Origin: Ramlibacter sp.
Lineage (GTDB): Bacteria > Pseudomonadota > Gammaproteobacteria > Burkholderiales > Burkholderiaceae_C
Reading direction: 5' to 3'
Assembly: GCA_028291885.1 (NCBI GenBank)
Contig: JAQGNJ010000043.1
Location: 1-55,827 of the forward strand
Length of the DNA: 55,827 nt
The stretch's first letter is position 1. Each line of letters starts with the position of its first letter. This document shows positions 28,098 to 36,521 of this stretch, one piece after another. Made by a program: the position numbers and the translations under genes. The notes under the pieces were generated by a model that saw nothing but the letters and a program-made list of their open reading frames with translations, was not told where the DNA came from and did not search any database.

Positions 28098-28487
28098 ATG
28101 CCAAACGGTGCCGCTCCCATCAAGGTGTTCCTCGCGGACGACTCCGAGCTGATCTGCGACCGGGTGGCTGCGATGCTGACGGATGCCGGAATGCGGATCG
28201 TCGGCCGTGCCGAATCCCCGCAGGCGTGTTTCAACGGCATCCTGCAATCGCGCCCCGACGTCGTGGTCCTGGATGTCCAGCTCGATGGCGGTGCCGGCCT
28301 CGAAGTGTTGCGGACGGTGCGCCTTGCGGCGCCGGAAGTGGCGTTCGTCGTCTTCAGCAACAACTCCGGGCCCGCATACCGGCGCCGCTATCTCGCCGAA
28401 GGAGCGCACCAGTTCGTCGACAAGAGCACCCAGTTGGAGCAGCTGGCGCCCGCAGTGGCCAAGGCGTGCGGCCACGTCACCCATTGA
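28098..28487 (+). CDS. Stand-alone receiver-domain response regulator
   Basis: 129 residues, receiver domain only: acidic pair in FLADDSELI, phosphorylation site D59 in VVLDVQLDGG, and K109 in FVDKST. There is no output domain. It lies 124 bases behind the NarL-type regulator and 23 bases before fnr, in the same direction. It could be a phosphate sink or a second target of the PAS kinase. The DSELICDRVAAML helix resembles receivers that act on other proteins. ATG 28098 is the only suitable start. Confidence 0.88.
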   Translation: MPNGAAPIKVFLADDSELICDRVAAMLTDAGMRIVGRAESPQACFNGILQSRPDVVVLDVQLDGGAGLEVLRTVRLAAPEVAFVVFSNNSGPAYRRRYLAEGAHQFVDKSTQLEQLAPAVAKACGHVTH

Positions 28488-28510
28488 GATCGCGAAAAGA
28501 GGAAGCCACC

Positions 28511-29299
28511 ATGTTTACCGCAATCCTTGAAGCCCCCGTCCGCAGCGTGACCTTGCTGCGCAGCTTGCCGCCCGTCGAGCGCGATGCGCCCGCGCCACAG
28601 AAGGCGCTTTGCTCCAACTGCCACCTGCGCGAGGTGTGCCTGCCATGCGGGATGGATCACGCGGACGTGGGCCGCCTCGACAGCCTGACATTCAGCCGGC
28701 GCAGACTCAAGTCGGGCGCGAGCCTGTACCGCGCGGGCGATCGCTTCGAGTTCATCTATGCCGTGCGCAGCGGCACCTTCAAGACCAGCCTGGACCTGGC
28801 CGACGGTCGCGAGCAGGTCAGCGGCTTCTTCCTGGGCGGCGAGTTGATGGGCCTGGACGGCGTCGCCCATGGCCGGCACGCGAGCAGCGCCACGGCGCTG
28901 GAAGACGCCGACGTCTGCGCCATTCCGTACACCCGGCTCACCGAGCTCTCCGCGGCGAACCCGGGCATGCAGCACGTCGTCAGCCGTCTCATGAGCCGGG
29001 AGATCGTCAGGGAACACAGCCTGATGATGCTGCTCGGAAGCATGAACGCGGAGGAGCGGCTCGCGGCATTCCTGGTCAACCTGTCGCAGCGGCTGAAGGC
29101 GCGCGGCTATTCCTCCAGCGAGTTCCACCTGCGGATGTCGCGCGCCGAGATCGGCAGCTATCTCGGGATGAAGCTGGAAACGGTCAGCCGCACGTTCTCC
29201 GCTTTCCAGCACCAAGGCCTGCTGGAAGTGGACAAGCGGCACATCCGCATCGCGGACATGGGCGGCCTGACCCGCACGCTCGACATGCGAGTGCACTAG
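28511..29299 (+). CDS. fnr: Fnr/Anr-type oxygen-sensing transcriptional regulator
   Basis: 262 residues. The N-terminal cysteine cluster CSNCHLREVCLPCG supplies C34, C37, C43 and C46, and C136 (EDADVCAIPY) matches the internal fifth cysteine, so an oxygen-labile [4Fe-4S] cluster is expected. A cyclic-nucleotide-like beta roll follows, then the helix-turn-helix MSRAEIGSYLGMKLETVSR. E223, S226 and R227 correspond to the E-xx-SR residues that read TTGAT half-sites, exactly the sequence found at four sites in this window. AGAGGAAG precedes ATG 28511. The next gene starts nine bases after its stop and is probably co-transcribed. Confidence 0.95.
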   Translation: MFTAILEAPVRSVTLLRSLPPVERDAPAPQKALCSNCHLREVCLPCGMDHADVGRLDSLTFSRRRLKSGASLYRAGDRFEFIYAVRSGTFKTSLDLADGREQVSGFFLGGELMGLDGVAHGRHASSATALEDADVCAIPYTRLTELSAANPGMQHVVSRLMSREIVREHSLMMLLGSMNAEERLAAFLVNLSQRLKARGYSSSEFHLRMSRAEIGSYLGMKLETVSRTFSAFQHQGLLEVDKRHIRIADMGGLTRTLDMRVH

Positions 29300-29308
29300 G
29301 AAGCAACG

Positions 29309-31996
29309 ATGAGCGTCCGCAATCTCGAATTCCTGTTTCAGCCCGCGTCGGTCGCAGTCGTCGGTGCTTCGGATCGTCCCGGCAGCGTGGGGGCAGTGGT
29401 CCTGCGCAACCTGAAGAACGGCGGCTTCAAGGGCCCGGTCCTGGCTGTAAATCCGCGGCATGCAAGCATCGACGGAGCCCCGGCATGGCCCGACGTCGCG
29501 TCGCTTCCGCAAACCCCGGACCTGGCGGTGATCTGCACGCCGGCAGCGACCGTGCCGGGCCTGATCGCGCAGCTTGGCGCCAAGGGCACCCGTGCGGCCA
29601 TCGTCCTGAGCGCGGGCCTGAAGGCGCTGGCACCGGGCGGCGAGGGCAGCCTCGAACAGGCAATGCTCGACGCAGCCCGGCCGACCGTGCTGCGCATCCT
29701 GGGTCCGAACTGCATTGGCGCGCTGGTTCCCGGCGCCGCCCTGAACGCGAGTTTTGCTCCCGGCATGGCGCGCGCGGGCAAGCTGGCCTTCGTCAGCCAG
29801 TCTGGCGCGCTTGCAACTGCCATGCTGGATTGGGCAGGTCCACGGCGGATCGGCTTTTCCCATTTCATCTCGCTCGGCGACAGCGCCGACGTGGATTTCG
29901 GCGACGTGCTGGACTATCTCGGCAGCGATCCGGCAACCCGTGCGATCCTGATCTACGCCGAGTCCTTCAAGTCCTCGCGCAAGCTGATGTCGGCCGCACG
30001 CGCGGCGGCCCGCAACAAGCCGGTGATCATCGTCAAGGCGGGGCGCGCCCCGCAGGCCGCGCGTGCCGCGGCGTCGCACACCGGTGCGTTGGCCGGGTCG
30101 GACCTGGTGGCCGATGCAGCGATCCGCCGTGCGGGCATGCTTCGAGTGGACACGCTGGAAGCGCTGTTCGATGCTGCCGAAACGCTGTCACGGGTGGGGC
30201 CGCTGCGCGGCGATCGGCTCGCGCTGCTCACGAACGGTGGCGGGCTCGGTGTGCTTGCGTCGGACGCGCTCGAGCTCGGAGGGGGAACACTGGCGGTCCT
30301 GGGCGATGCCACGCTTGCGGCCTTGGACAAATGCCTGCCGGCAACGTGGTCCCATGGAAATCCGGTGGACATCATCGGCGACGCACCGGTGACCCGCTAC
30401 CAGGACGCCCTGCGGATCCTGCAGGCTGCCGCCGAAGTCGATGCCGTGCTCTTCATGCATGCGCCCACGGCGCTGGTGCCTGCCGCCGACATCGCGGCAG
30501 CCTGCCTGCCCCTGCTTGCGGATCCGGCGAAACCCATGCTCACCTGCTGGCTCGGCGGTGCTGCAGTGGAGGAGCCGCGGGCGCTGTGTTCCGTCGCCTC
30601 CATCCCGGGTTACGGGACGCCCGAGCAGGCTGCGGCAGGGTGGCTGCAGTTGACCGACTTCCGGCGCAATCAGCAGGCACTGCAGCAGATTCCGCTCTCG
30701 GTGCCGGATGACTTCGTGCCTGACCGCGGCCTTGCGCAGGCGCTGCTGCAAGCCGCGCGCTCACAGGAACGCGAGTGGCTCGATCCGGCACAGGCGCAGC
30801 AGTTGCTCGAGGCCTATGGCATCCCCGGCGTGCGCACGCTGCGCGCCGCCGACGTGGAAGGCGCGGTCGCGCTCGCGGCCACGATCGGGTTTCCGGTCGC
30901 TTTGAAAGTGATTTCGCCCCAGGTGATCCACAAGTCGGACGTCGGCGGCGTGGCGCTGGGTCTGGAAACCGCAGCCGACGTCCGCGATGCGGCCGTGAAG
31001 ATGCGCACGCGGGTCGGGCAACTCGTCGCCGGGAGCGTGGTGTCCGGTTTCATCGTGCAGGAGATGTCCAGCCGCCCCCACGCGCGGGAGCTGATCGTGG
31101 GCCTGGCCACGGACGATGTGTTCGGGCCGGTCGTGCTGTTCGGCCAGGGCGGCACCGACGTGGAACTGCTCGCGCGCCACGCGGTGGCGCTGCCGCCGCT
31201 GAACGCGAACCTGGCCAGGGACCTGGTATCGCGCAGCGGCCTGGCGCCGCTTCTGGGGGCGCACCGTGGCCGGCCCGGCATCGACGAAACGGCGCTCGTC
31301 GACACGCTGCAGAAGGTCGCGCGGATGGCATGCGAGCTGGGGGAGCTCGCCGAACTGGACATCAATCCGCTGCTCGCCGATGCCGACGGCGTGCTCGCGC
31401 TCGACGCCCGCGTCAAGGTGCACTTGCGCGGGCGCGGCACGTCTCGCCAGCTGGCAATCCGTCCCTATCCGCACGAACTGGAACAGCGGGTGACGATCGG
31501 TGCTGGCGAATTCCTGCTGCGGCCGATCCGGCCCGAAGACGGCGAACGGCTCAAGCACTTCTATGCGGGCGCCTCGCCGGCCGACATGAGGTTGCGCTTC
31601 TTCATGACGCGACGCGAGGTGCCCCTGTCGGAACTGGCGCGCTACAGCCAGATCGACTATGACCGCGAGATGACGTTCATCGCGCTGCCGCCGGCCGTCG
31701 CGGGCCAGGAGCAGGCGATGGCGGCGGAGGTGCGCGCGGTCTGCGACCCGGACAACCGGCGCGCGGAGTTCGCCATCCAGGTTGGATCGGCCTGGCAGGG
31801 CAGGGGGCTGGGCGCTGTGCTCCTGGACAAGCTGGTCCGCTACCTGCGCGAGCGGGGCACGACCGAGATTGTCGGGGAATGCCTGGGCCAGAACGGCGCG
31901 ATGCAGGCGCTGGCGCGCAAGGCCGGTTTCATGGTTTGCGCCGATCCCGCCGCGGACACGATCGCCATGCGCCTTCAATTGCGACCGCAAGCCTGA
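29309..31996 (+). CDS. Acyl-CoA synthetase (NDP-forming)/GNAT acetyltransferase fusion (Pat-like)
   Basis: 895 residues. The CoA-binding/ligase part (1-470) starts LFQPASVAVVGASDRPGSVG. An ATP-grasp domain (about 490-700) has LLEAYGIPGVRTL, VALKVISPQVIHKSDVGGV and AELDINPLLADADG. A C-terminal GNAT domain (about 730-890) has LRPIRPEDGERLKHFY and QGRGLGAVLLDKL. This is the layout of protein lysine acetyltransferase Pat/YfiQ, which controls acetyl-CoA synthetase and other enzymes. The ligase loop keeps SHTGALAG with H257 at the phosphohistidine place, a residue that studied Pat proteins are reported to have lost. It follows fnr closely, so acetylation may be part of the low-oxygen response. Confidence 0.9.
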   Translation: MSVRNLEFLFQPASVAVVGASDRPGSVGAVVLRNLKNGGFKGPVLAVNPRHASIDGAPAWPDVASLPQTPDLAVICTPAATVPGLIAQLGAKGTRAAIVLSAGLKALAPGGEGSLEQAMLDAARPTVLRILGPNCIGALVPGAALNASFAPGMARAGKLAFVSQSGALATAMLDWAGPRRIGFSHFISLGDSADVDFGDVLDYLGSDPATRAILIYAESFKSSRKLMSAARAAARNKPVIIVKAGRAPQAARAAASHTGALAGSDLVADAAIRRAGMLRVDTLEALFDAAETLSRVGPLRGDRLALLTNGGGLGVLASDALELGGGTLAVLGDATLAALDKCLPATWSHGNPVDIIGDAPVTRYQDALRILQAAAEVDAVLFMHAPTALVPAADIAAACLPLLADPAKPMLTCWLGGAAVEEPRALCSVASIPGYGTPEQAAAGWLQLTDFRRNQQALQQIPLSVPDDFVPDRGLAQALLQAARSQEREWLDPAQAQQLLEAYGIPGVRTLRAADVEGAVALAATIGFPVALKVISPQVIHKSDVGGVALGLETAADVRDAAVKMRTRVGQLVAGSVVSGFIVQEMSSRPHARELIVGLATDDVFGPVVLFGQGGTDVELLARHAVALPPLNANLARDLVSRSGLAPLLGAHRGRPGIDETALVDTLQKVARMACELGELAELDINPLLADADGVLALDARVKVHLRGRGTSRQLAIRPYPHELEQRVTIGAGEFLLRPIRPEDGERLKHFYAGASPADMRLRFFMTRREVPLSELARYSQIDYDREMTFIALPPAVAGQEQAMAAEVRAVCDPDNRRAEFAIQVGSAWQGRGLGAVLLDKLVRYLRERGTTEIVGECLGQNGAMQALARKAGFMVCADPAADTIAMRLQLRPQA

Positions 31997-32013
31997 GGCC
32001 GCGGACCGCGCCC

Positions 32014-32027
32014 TTGATCCACGTCAA
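32014..32027 (+). promoter_or_regulatory. FNR/Anr-type box upstream of hemN
   Basis: TTGATCCACGTCAA matches the consensus at 9 of 10. Its centre is 58.5 bases before the hemN ATG, the same distance as ahead of ccoN, which predicts a class II promoter starting near 32062. Confidence 0.82.
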
Positions 32028-32078
32028 GCCGGGCGGGGCACCGGACCGTCACAGTCGGTTCTCAACACGACGAACCCG

Positions 32079-33461
32079 ATGGAAACCGTTTCCCTTGACC
32101 TGCTGCGCCGCTACGGCGGGGCCGGCCCGCGCTACACCTCGTACCCGACGACCGACCGGTTCGTCGAGGCCTTCACCGACGCCGACCAGGCCCGGGCCCT
32201 GGCGCAGCGGCGCGGCGGCTGCGCGATCCCCGGGTTGCCGCTTTCGGTGTCCGTGCACATCCCGTTGCGCGAGTCGCTGTGCGACTTCTGCTCCTGCAAC
32301 AAGATCGGCACGAGGCAGCACGGCCGCGCGGGAAGCTACCTGCGCTACCTCACGCGCGAAGTGGAGTTGCAGGTGGCGCACCTCGGCGCCGGCCATCAGG
32401 TGACGCAGCTGCACCTGGGCGGGGGTGCTCCCACCTTTCTGTCGGACGGCGAACTGCGCGAGCTGATGGCCATCCTGCGCGGCAGCTTCACGCTCGTGCC
32501 GGGCGGCGATTGCTCGATCGAGATCGACCCGCGCAGCGTCGACGCATCGCGCCTCGGGCTGCTGTACGAGCTCGGGTTCAACCGGATCAGCTTCGGCGTG
32601 CAGGACTTCGACCCGGCTGTGCAAAGGTCGGTGCACCGGGTTCATCCTTTCGCGCAGGTGAAAACCCAGGTTGCGCACGCGCGTGAGCTGGGCTTCGGCT
32701 CGGTGAACGTGGACCTGATCTACGGCTTGCCGCGCCAGACGCCCGACTCGTTCTCGCGCACGCTGGCGCAGGTGGAGCTGTTGCGGCCGGACCGCGTCGC
32801 GGTGTACGCGTATGCGCACCTCCCGGAGCGCTTCAGGGCGCGGCGGCGCATCGTGCCGGCGGAGCTTCCCGCCGCCGCCGCGCGGGAGGCGATGCTGTCG
32901 CGATCACTCGCCGTCTTCGGGGCCGCGGGCTATGCCTACATCGGCATGGAGCAATTCGCGCTTCCGGGCGATTCGCTTGCCGTTGCGCAGCGGCTCGGCC
33001 GGCTCCACCGCAACTTCCACGGCTACAGCACGCAGCCTGACGGCGACGTGATCGGCCTGGGCGTCTCGGCATTGGGGCGGGTCGGCGCCAGCTACGCCCA
33101 GAACGCCAAGACGCTGCAGGAGTATTGCGACCTGCTCGACGCGGGGCGGCTGCCGGTCGTGCGCGGATTGGCCCTCACCCGCGATGACCTGGTTCGCCGC
33201 GCCGTGATCATGGCGTTGATGTGCCAGGGTGAGGTGGTTTACGAATCGATCCAGGGCGCCTGGTTGCTGGACTTTCCGTGCTATTTCGCGCGGGAGCTCG
33301 AGCAGATGGCGGGTCTCGCGGCGCAAGGACTGGTCGTGCTCGGCCCGGCGTGGATCCAGGTCACGGCGCAAGGCCGGTTCTTGCTGCGCGAGGTCGCAAC
33401 GGTGTTCGACCGCTACCTCCAGGCCGACCGGAATCGCGCGAAGTTCTCCCGCATCCTCTGA
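32079..33461 (+). CDS. hemN: Oxygen-independent coproporphyrinogen III oxidase (HemN), cluster motif altered
   Basis: 460 residues, colinear with HemN over its length: FNRISFGVQDFDPAVQRSV, NVDLIYGLPRQTP, YAYAHLP, LHRNFHGYSTQ and a C-terminal YLQADRNRAKFSRIL. HemN is a radical SAM enzyme that makes protoporphyrinogen IX without oxygen. The cluster segment here reads SVHIPLRESLCDFCSCNK, where canonical HemN has YVHIPFC-x3-C-x2-C-x-C. Thus the first cluster cysteine is Arg64 (codon 32268-32270) and the preceding SAM-site Tyr is Ser58, while C68, C71 and C73 remain. GGGAPTFL also has Ala for Thr. Activity is doubtful unless this is a sequence error. The FNR box marks it as low-oxygen induced, and the SafE gene follows after 12 bases. 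Confidence 0.88.
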   Translation: METVSLDLLRRYGGAGPRYTSYPTTDRFVEAFTDADQARALAQRRGGCAIPGLPLSVSVHIPLRESLCDFCSCNKIGTRQHGRAGSYLRYLTREVELQVAHLGAGHQVTQLHLGGGAPTFLSDGELRELMAILRGSFTLVPGGDCSIEIDPRSVDASRLGLLYELGFNRISFGVQDFDPAVQRSVHRVHPFAQVKTQVAHARELGFGSVNVDLIYGLPRQTPDSFSRTLAQVELLRPDRVAVYAYAHLPERFRARRRIVPAELPAAAAREAMLSRSLAVFGAAGYAYIGMEQFALPGDSLAVAQRLGRLHRNFHGYSTQPDGDVIGLGVSALGRVGASYAQNAKTLQEYCDLLDAGRLPVVRGLALTRDDLVRRAVIMALMCQGEVVYESIQGAWLLDFPCYFARELEQMAGLAAQGLVVLGPAWIQVTAQGRFLLREVATVFDRYLQADRNRAKFSRIL

Positions 33462-33473
33462 GGGCCACACTGC

Positions 33474-34154
33474 ATGTCGACCAGCCTCGCCGCGACCGCG
33501 CTCTTGATGGGACTCGCCGGAGGTCCGCACTGTGCCGCGATGTGCGGCGCCGCATGCGGTGGGCTCACCCGCGCCGGGACCAACAACGCCAGGAAGGCGA
33601 TGTGGGGCTTCCAGCTGGGCAGGTTGGCCGGCTACGCCGCGGCGGGGGCGGCAGCGGCGGCGGCGGTCCAGAGTTTTGCGTGGCTCACCACGCAGGCTTC
33701 CGCCCTGCGTCCGCTGTGGACTCTTTTCCACCTCGCGGTGCTTGCGTGGGGATTGATGCTCGCCACGCGGGCGCGCCAGCCGATGTGGGTGAGTGCGGCA
33801 GCGCGCGCCGCGTGGGACCGGATCCGCCCTGCCGCAAGCGCGCGCGGCGGCATCCTGGTGGCCGGCGCGCTGTGGGCCTTCATGCCCTGCGGCCTGCTGT
33901 ATTCCGCCTTGCTGGTTGCTTCACTGACCGGGGGACCGCTGCAAGGCGCGCTTGCGATGGCGCTTTTCGCGGTCGCAAGCGGCGTGTCGCTCGGGCTTGC
34001 GCCGCGACTGTTCGCGCTGCTGCGGCAGGACGGAAACCGGCTGAAGCAGGACGCCGGCACGCGACTTGCCGGCTTGTTGCTCGCGCTTGCGGCAGCGTGG
34101 GCGCTGTGGATCGACGTGGCACATCGCGTCGCACTGTGGTGCGGGCTGGAATGA
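33474..34154 (+). CDS. SafE/TauE-like (DsbD_2) membrane protein with HCxxMCG motif
   Basis: 226 residues with about six membrane helices. H19-C20 and M23-C24 form GGPHCAAMCG in the first helix, and a second signature, FMPCGLLYSALL, comes later. Proteins of this family, often called sulfite exporter TauE/SafE, sit next to cco genes in many proteobacteria and are thought to act in copper or thiol handling for cbb3 assembly. The Cys/Met/His set could bind copper; this is inference. It is 12 bases behind hemN, so it is probably co-transcribed under the FNR box. Confidence 0.82.
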   Translation: MSTSLAATALLMGLAGGPHCAAMCGAACGGLTRAGTNNARKAMWGFQLGRLAGYAAAGAAAAAAVQSFAWLTTQASALRPLWTLFHLAVLAWGLMLATRARQPMWVSAAARAAWDRIRPAASARGGILVAGALWAFMPCGLLYSALLVASLTGGPLQGALAMALFAVASGVSLGLAPRLFALLRQDGNRLKQDAGTRLAGLLLALAAAWALWIDVAHRVALWCGLE

Positions 34155-34202
34155 AGCGTTCCGTGCGCCCGTCGCTCCATACGTCGTGAAAAGAAATTTC
34201 AC

Positions 34203-35177
34203 TTGAACCGTCGACGCATCCCTGTCGGTTTTGCAGCGCTGCTTCTGGCCATCGCAGGCAGTCTTTTTGTGTGGTGGCGGTTCGATCACGACTTGAAGGC
34301 GGCCGCGATCCGTGCTGCACGGCACGCCATGCTGGTCCAGACCCCCTGCGGTCCGATCGAATACGAAGAGGCCGGCGCCGGGACGCCACTGCTTGTTGTC
34401 CATGGCAGTGGCGGCGGGCACGACCAGGGCATGGCGTTTGCAGGTGCGCTTGCCCGGCACGGTGTTCGGGTCATCGCCATGTCGCGGTTCGGTTATCTCG
34501 GCACGCCGATGCCGGCGGATGGCTCACCGGCCGCTCAGGCGGATGCGCATGCCTGCCTTCTCGACGCTCTCGGCATCCGTCACGCCGCGGTCCTGGGCGG
34601 ATCCGCGGGAGGTCCATCAGCGATGCAACTGGCGATCAGGCATCCAGGGCGGGTCAGCGCCCTCGTGCTGGTGGTCCCACTCGCCTACAAGCCCGGCGCG
34701 GTCGCCGACTCGGCGCAACCGCTTTCACCCGGGGCCGAGAAGCTGCTGATCCGGCTGGTCGGATCGGACTTCCTGTTCTGGGCGGCCCTTCATGTCGCGC
34801 GGAATCAGGTGATCAAGTACGTGTTGGCGACACCGCCCCGGCAGGTTGCCGACGCAAGTCCCCAGGAACAGGCACGAGTGAACGCCATGCTGGACAACAT
34901 CCTGCCCGTCTCGGCAAGAGCTGGGGGCCTGCGCAGCGATACGGTGCTGGCCCTCGGTTTGCCTCCTTACGCGTTGCACTCCATCAGGGTTCCAACGCTC
35001 GTTGTCAGCACGCGGGACGACCGCTTCGGCACCTATGCCAGCGCCCGGTTCACCGCGGACGGGATCGAGGGCGCGAAGTTCGTCGGGTTTGAACACGGCG
35101 GGCACGTCTGGGTTGGCCATGACGAGGAGGTCCGCGGCGAAATCCTCAAGCTGCTCGGGGCCGGGGTCGCGCCATGA
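34203..35177 (+). CDS. Alpha/beta hydrolase with N-terminal membrane anchor
   Basis: 324 residues from TTG 34203, preceded by an AAAAGAAA purine run. An N-terminal hydrophobic segment (VGFAALLLAIAGSLFVWW) is either a signal or an anchor. The fold shows LLVVHGSGGGHDQG (oxyanion loop), nucleophile S134 in VLGGSAGGPS, acid within VVSTRDDRFG and the base in FEHGGHVWVGHD, so the triad is complete. The substrate is unknown. Its last four bases overlap the Nramp gene (ATGA), implying one transcript. Confidence 0.85.
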   Translation: MNRRRIPVGFAALLLAIAGSLFVWWRFDHDLKAAAIRAARHAMLVQTPCGPIEYEEAGAGTPLLVVHGSGGGHDQGMAFAGALARHGVRVIAMSRFGYLGTPMPADGSPAAQADAHACLLDALGIRHAAVLGGSAGGPSAMQLAIRHPGRVSALVLVVPLAYKPGAVADSAQPLSPGAEKLLIRLVGSDFLFWAALHVARNQVIKYVLATPPRQVADASPQEQARVNAMLDNILPVSARAGGLRSDTVLALGLPPYALHSIRVPTLVVSTRDDRFGTYASARFTADGIEGAKFVGFEHGGHVWVGHDEEVRGEILKLLGAGVAP

Positions 35178-36478
35178 ACGGCCCATCCGAGCGTGCTTTC
35201 ATGGGCGGGAGGCTGGCAGCGGCGCCCCAGCCCTGGTGGAAGAAGCTGGGCCCCGGCCTGATCACCGGCGCTGCGGACGACGACCCGAGTGGCATCGCCA
35301 CCTACTCGCAAGGGGGCGCGCGTTTCGGCTACGACGTTGCCTGGACCGTGCTGCTCACGTTTCCGCTGATGGTCGGCATCCAGCTGGCGAGCGCGCGCAT
35401 CGGCCGCGTCACCGGCAAGGGCCTGACCGACAACTTCTTGCGCTTCTGTCCGCACTGGGTGGTGTACGGACTGGTCTGCCTGCTGGTGGTCGCCAACGTG
35501 ATCAATCTGGGCGCGGACCTGAATGCGATGGCCGACGCCGCGGTGCTCGTGGCGGGTGGCTCGCGGGCGCTGTATGCGCTGATGTTCGGCGCCGTGTCGC
35601 TGGTGCTGCAGGTCCGGCTCCCATACCGGCGCTACGTGAACGTCCTCAAGTGGCTGACGCTGACGCTGATGGCCTACGTCGGCGTCGCGTTCGCGATCCA
35701 TGTCGACTGGTGGGCCGCGATCGCATCGTCGTTCTGGCCGCGCATGGAATGGTCCGCTGCCTACATCACCACCGTGGTTGCCATCCTGGGCACGACCATC
35801 AGTCCCTACCTGTTCTTCTGGCAGGCGGCGCAGGAAGTCGAAGAGATCCGGCGCGTGCCGGGCGACATGCCGCTGCGGATCGCGCCGCAGCAGACCAATG
35901 CCAACCTGAAGCGCATCAACCGGGACACCTTCATCGGCATGGGCTTTTCCAACCTGATCGCCTTCTTCATGATCGTCGCGACGGCGGCGACACTGCATGC
36001 ACAAGGCATCGTGAACATCGAGACCACGTCGCAGGCGGCTCTGGCGCTCAAGCCGATCGCGGGTGACTTCGCCTTCATCCTCTTCGCCTCGGGGATCATC
36101 GGCACCGGGATGCTCGCGCTGCCGGTGCTGGCCGGCTCCGCGGCCTATGCCGTGGCCAGCGTTTTCCACTGGAAGAAAGGACTGGACCGGCCGTGGACGG
36201 CCGCCAAGTCCTTCTACGGCATCATCGCGGCCGCAATGGCTGTCGGCCTGGCCATCAGCGTCGCCGGTGTCAACCCGATCGCGGCGCTGTACTGGTCCGC
36301 CGTGATCAATGCGGTGATCTCGGTGCCGATCATGATTGCCGTGATGCTGGCGGCCTCGAGCCGCAGGATCATGGGCGACCTCGTGCTGCCACGCACATGG
36401 AAATTGCTGGGCTGGCTCGCGACCTGCGCCATGGGGCTTGCGACGGCAGCGATGTTCGCCGCAAGCTTCTTTTCCTGA
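35174..36478 (+). CDS. Nramp-related divalent metal transporter, divergent motif class
   Basis: 434 residues with about 11 membrane helices and the LeuT-like Nramp fold order. Helix 1 reads ITGAADDDPSGIATYSQGGA, with DPSG at 37-40 where manganese/iron transporters have DPGN. Helix 6 has GTTISPYLFFWQA (from residue 206) in place of the canonical A-x-x-MPH. These changes remove the metal-selecting Met and Asn side chains, so the substrate may be Mg2+ or another ion and not Mn2+. The Nramp assignment is from overall pattern (VVANVINLGADLNAMA, GTGMLALPVLAGSAAYA). It is translated with the hydrolase gene. Confidence 0.85.
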   Translation: MNGPSERAFMGGRLAAAPQPWWKKLGPGLITGAADDDPSGIATYSQGGARFGYDVAWTVLLTFPLMVGIQLASARIGRVTGKGLTDNFLRFCPHWVVYGLVCLLVVANVINLGADLNAMADAAVLVAGGSRALYALMFGAVSLVLQVRLPYRRYVNVLKWLTLTLMAYVGVAFAIHVDWWAAIASSFWPRMEWSAAYITTVVAILGTTISPYLFFWQAAQEVEEIRRVPGDMPLRIAPQQTNANLKRINRDTFIGMGFSNLIAFFMIVATAATLHAQGIVNIETTSQAALALKPIAGDFAFILFASGIIGTGMLALPVLAGSAAYAVASVFHWKKGLDRPWTAAKSFYGIIAAAMAVGLAISVAGVNPIAALYWSAVINAVISVPIMIAVMLAASSRRIMGDLVLPRTWKLLGWLATCAMGLATAAMFAASFFS

Positions 36479-36521
36479 TCCGCCGGACCACGCCTGAATC
36501 CATCCAGGCGTGGTCGTCGCC

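Noticed and set aside
28098-28487. Treating the lone receiver as a truncated NarL regulator.
   Set aside because: The receiver domain is complete and ends naturally before fnr; no HTH debris follows.
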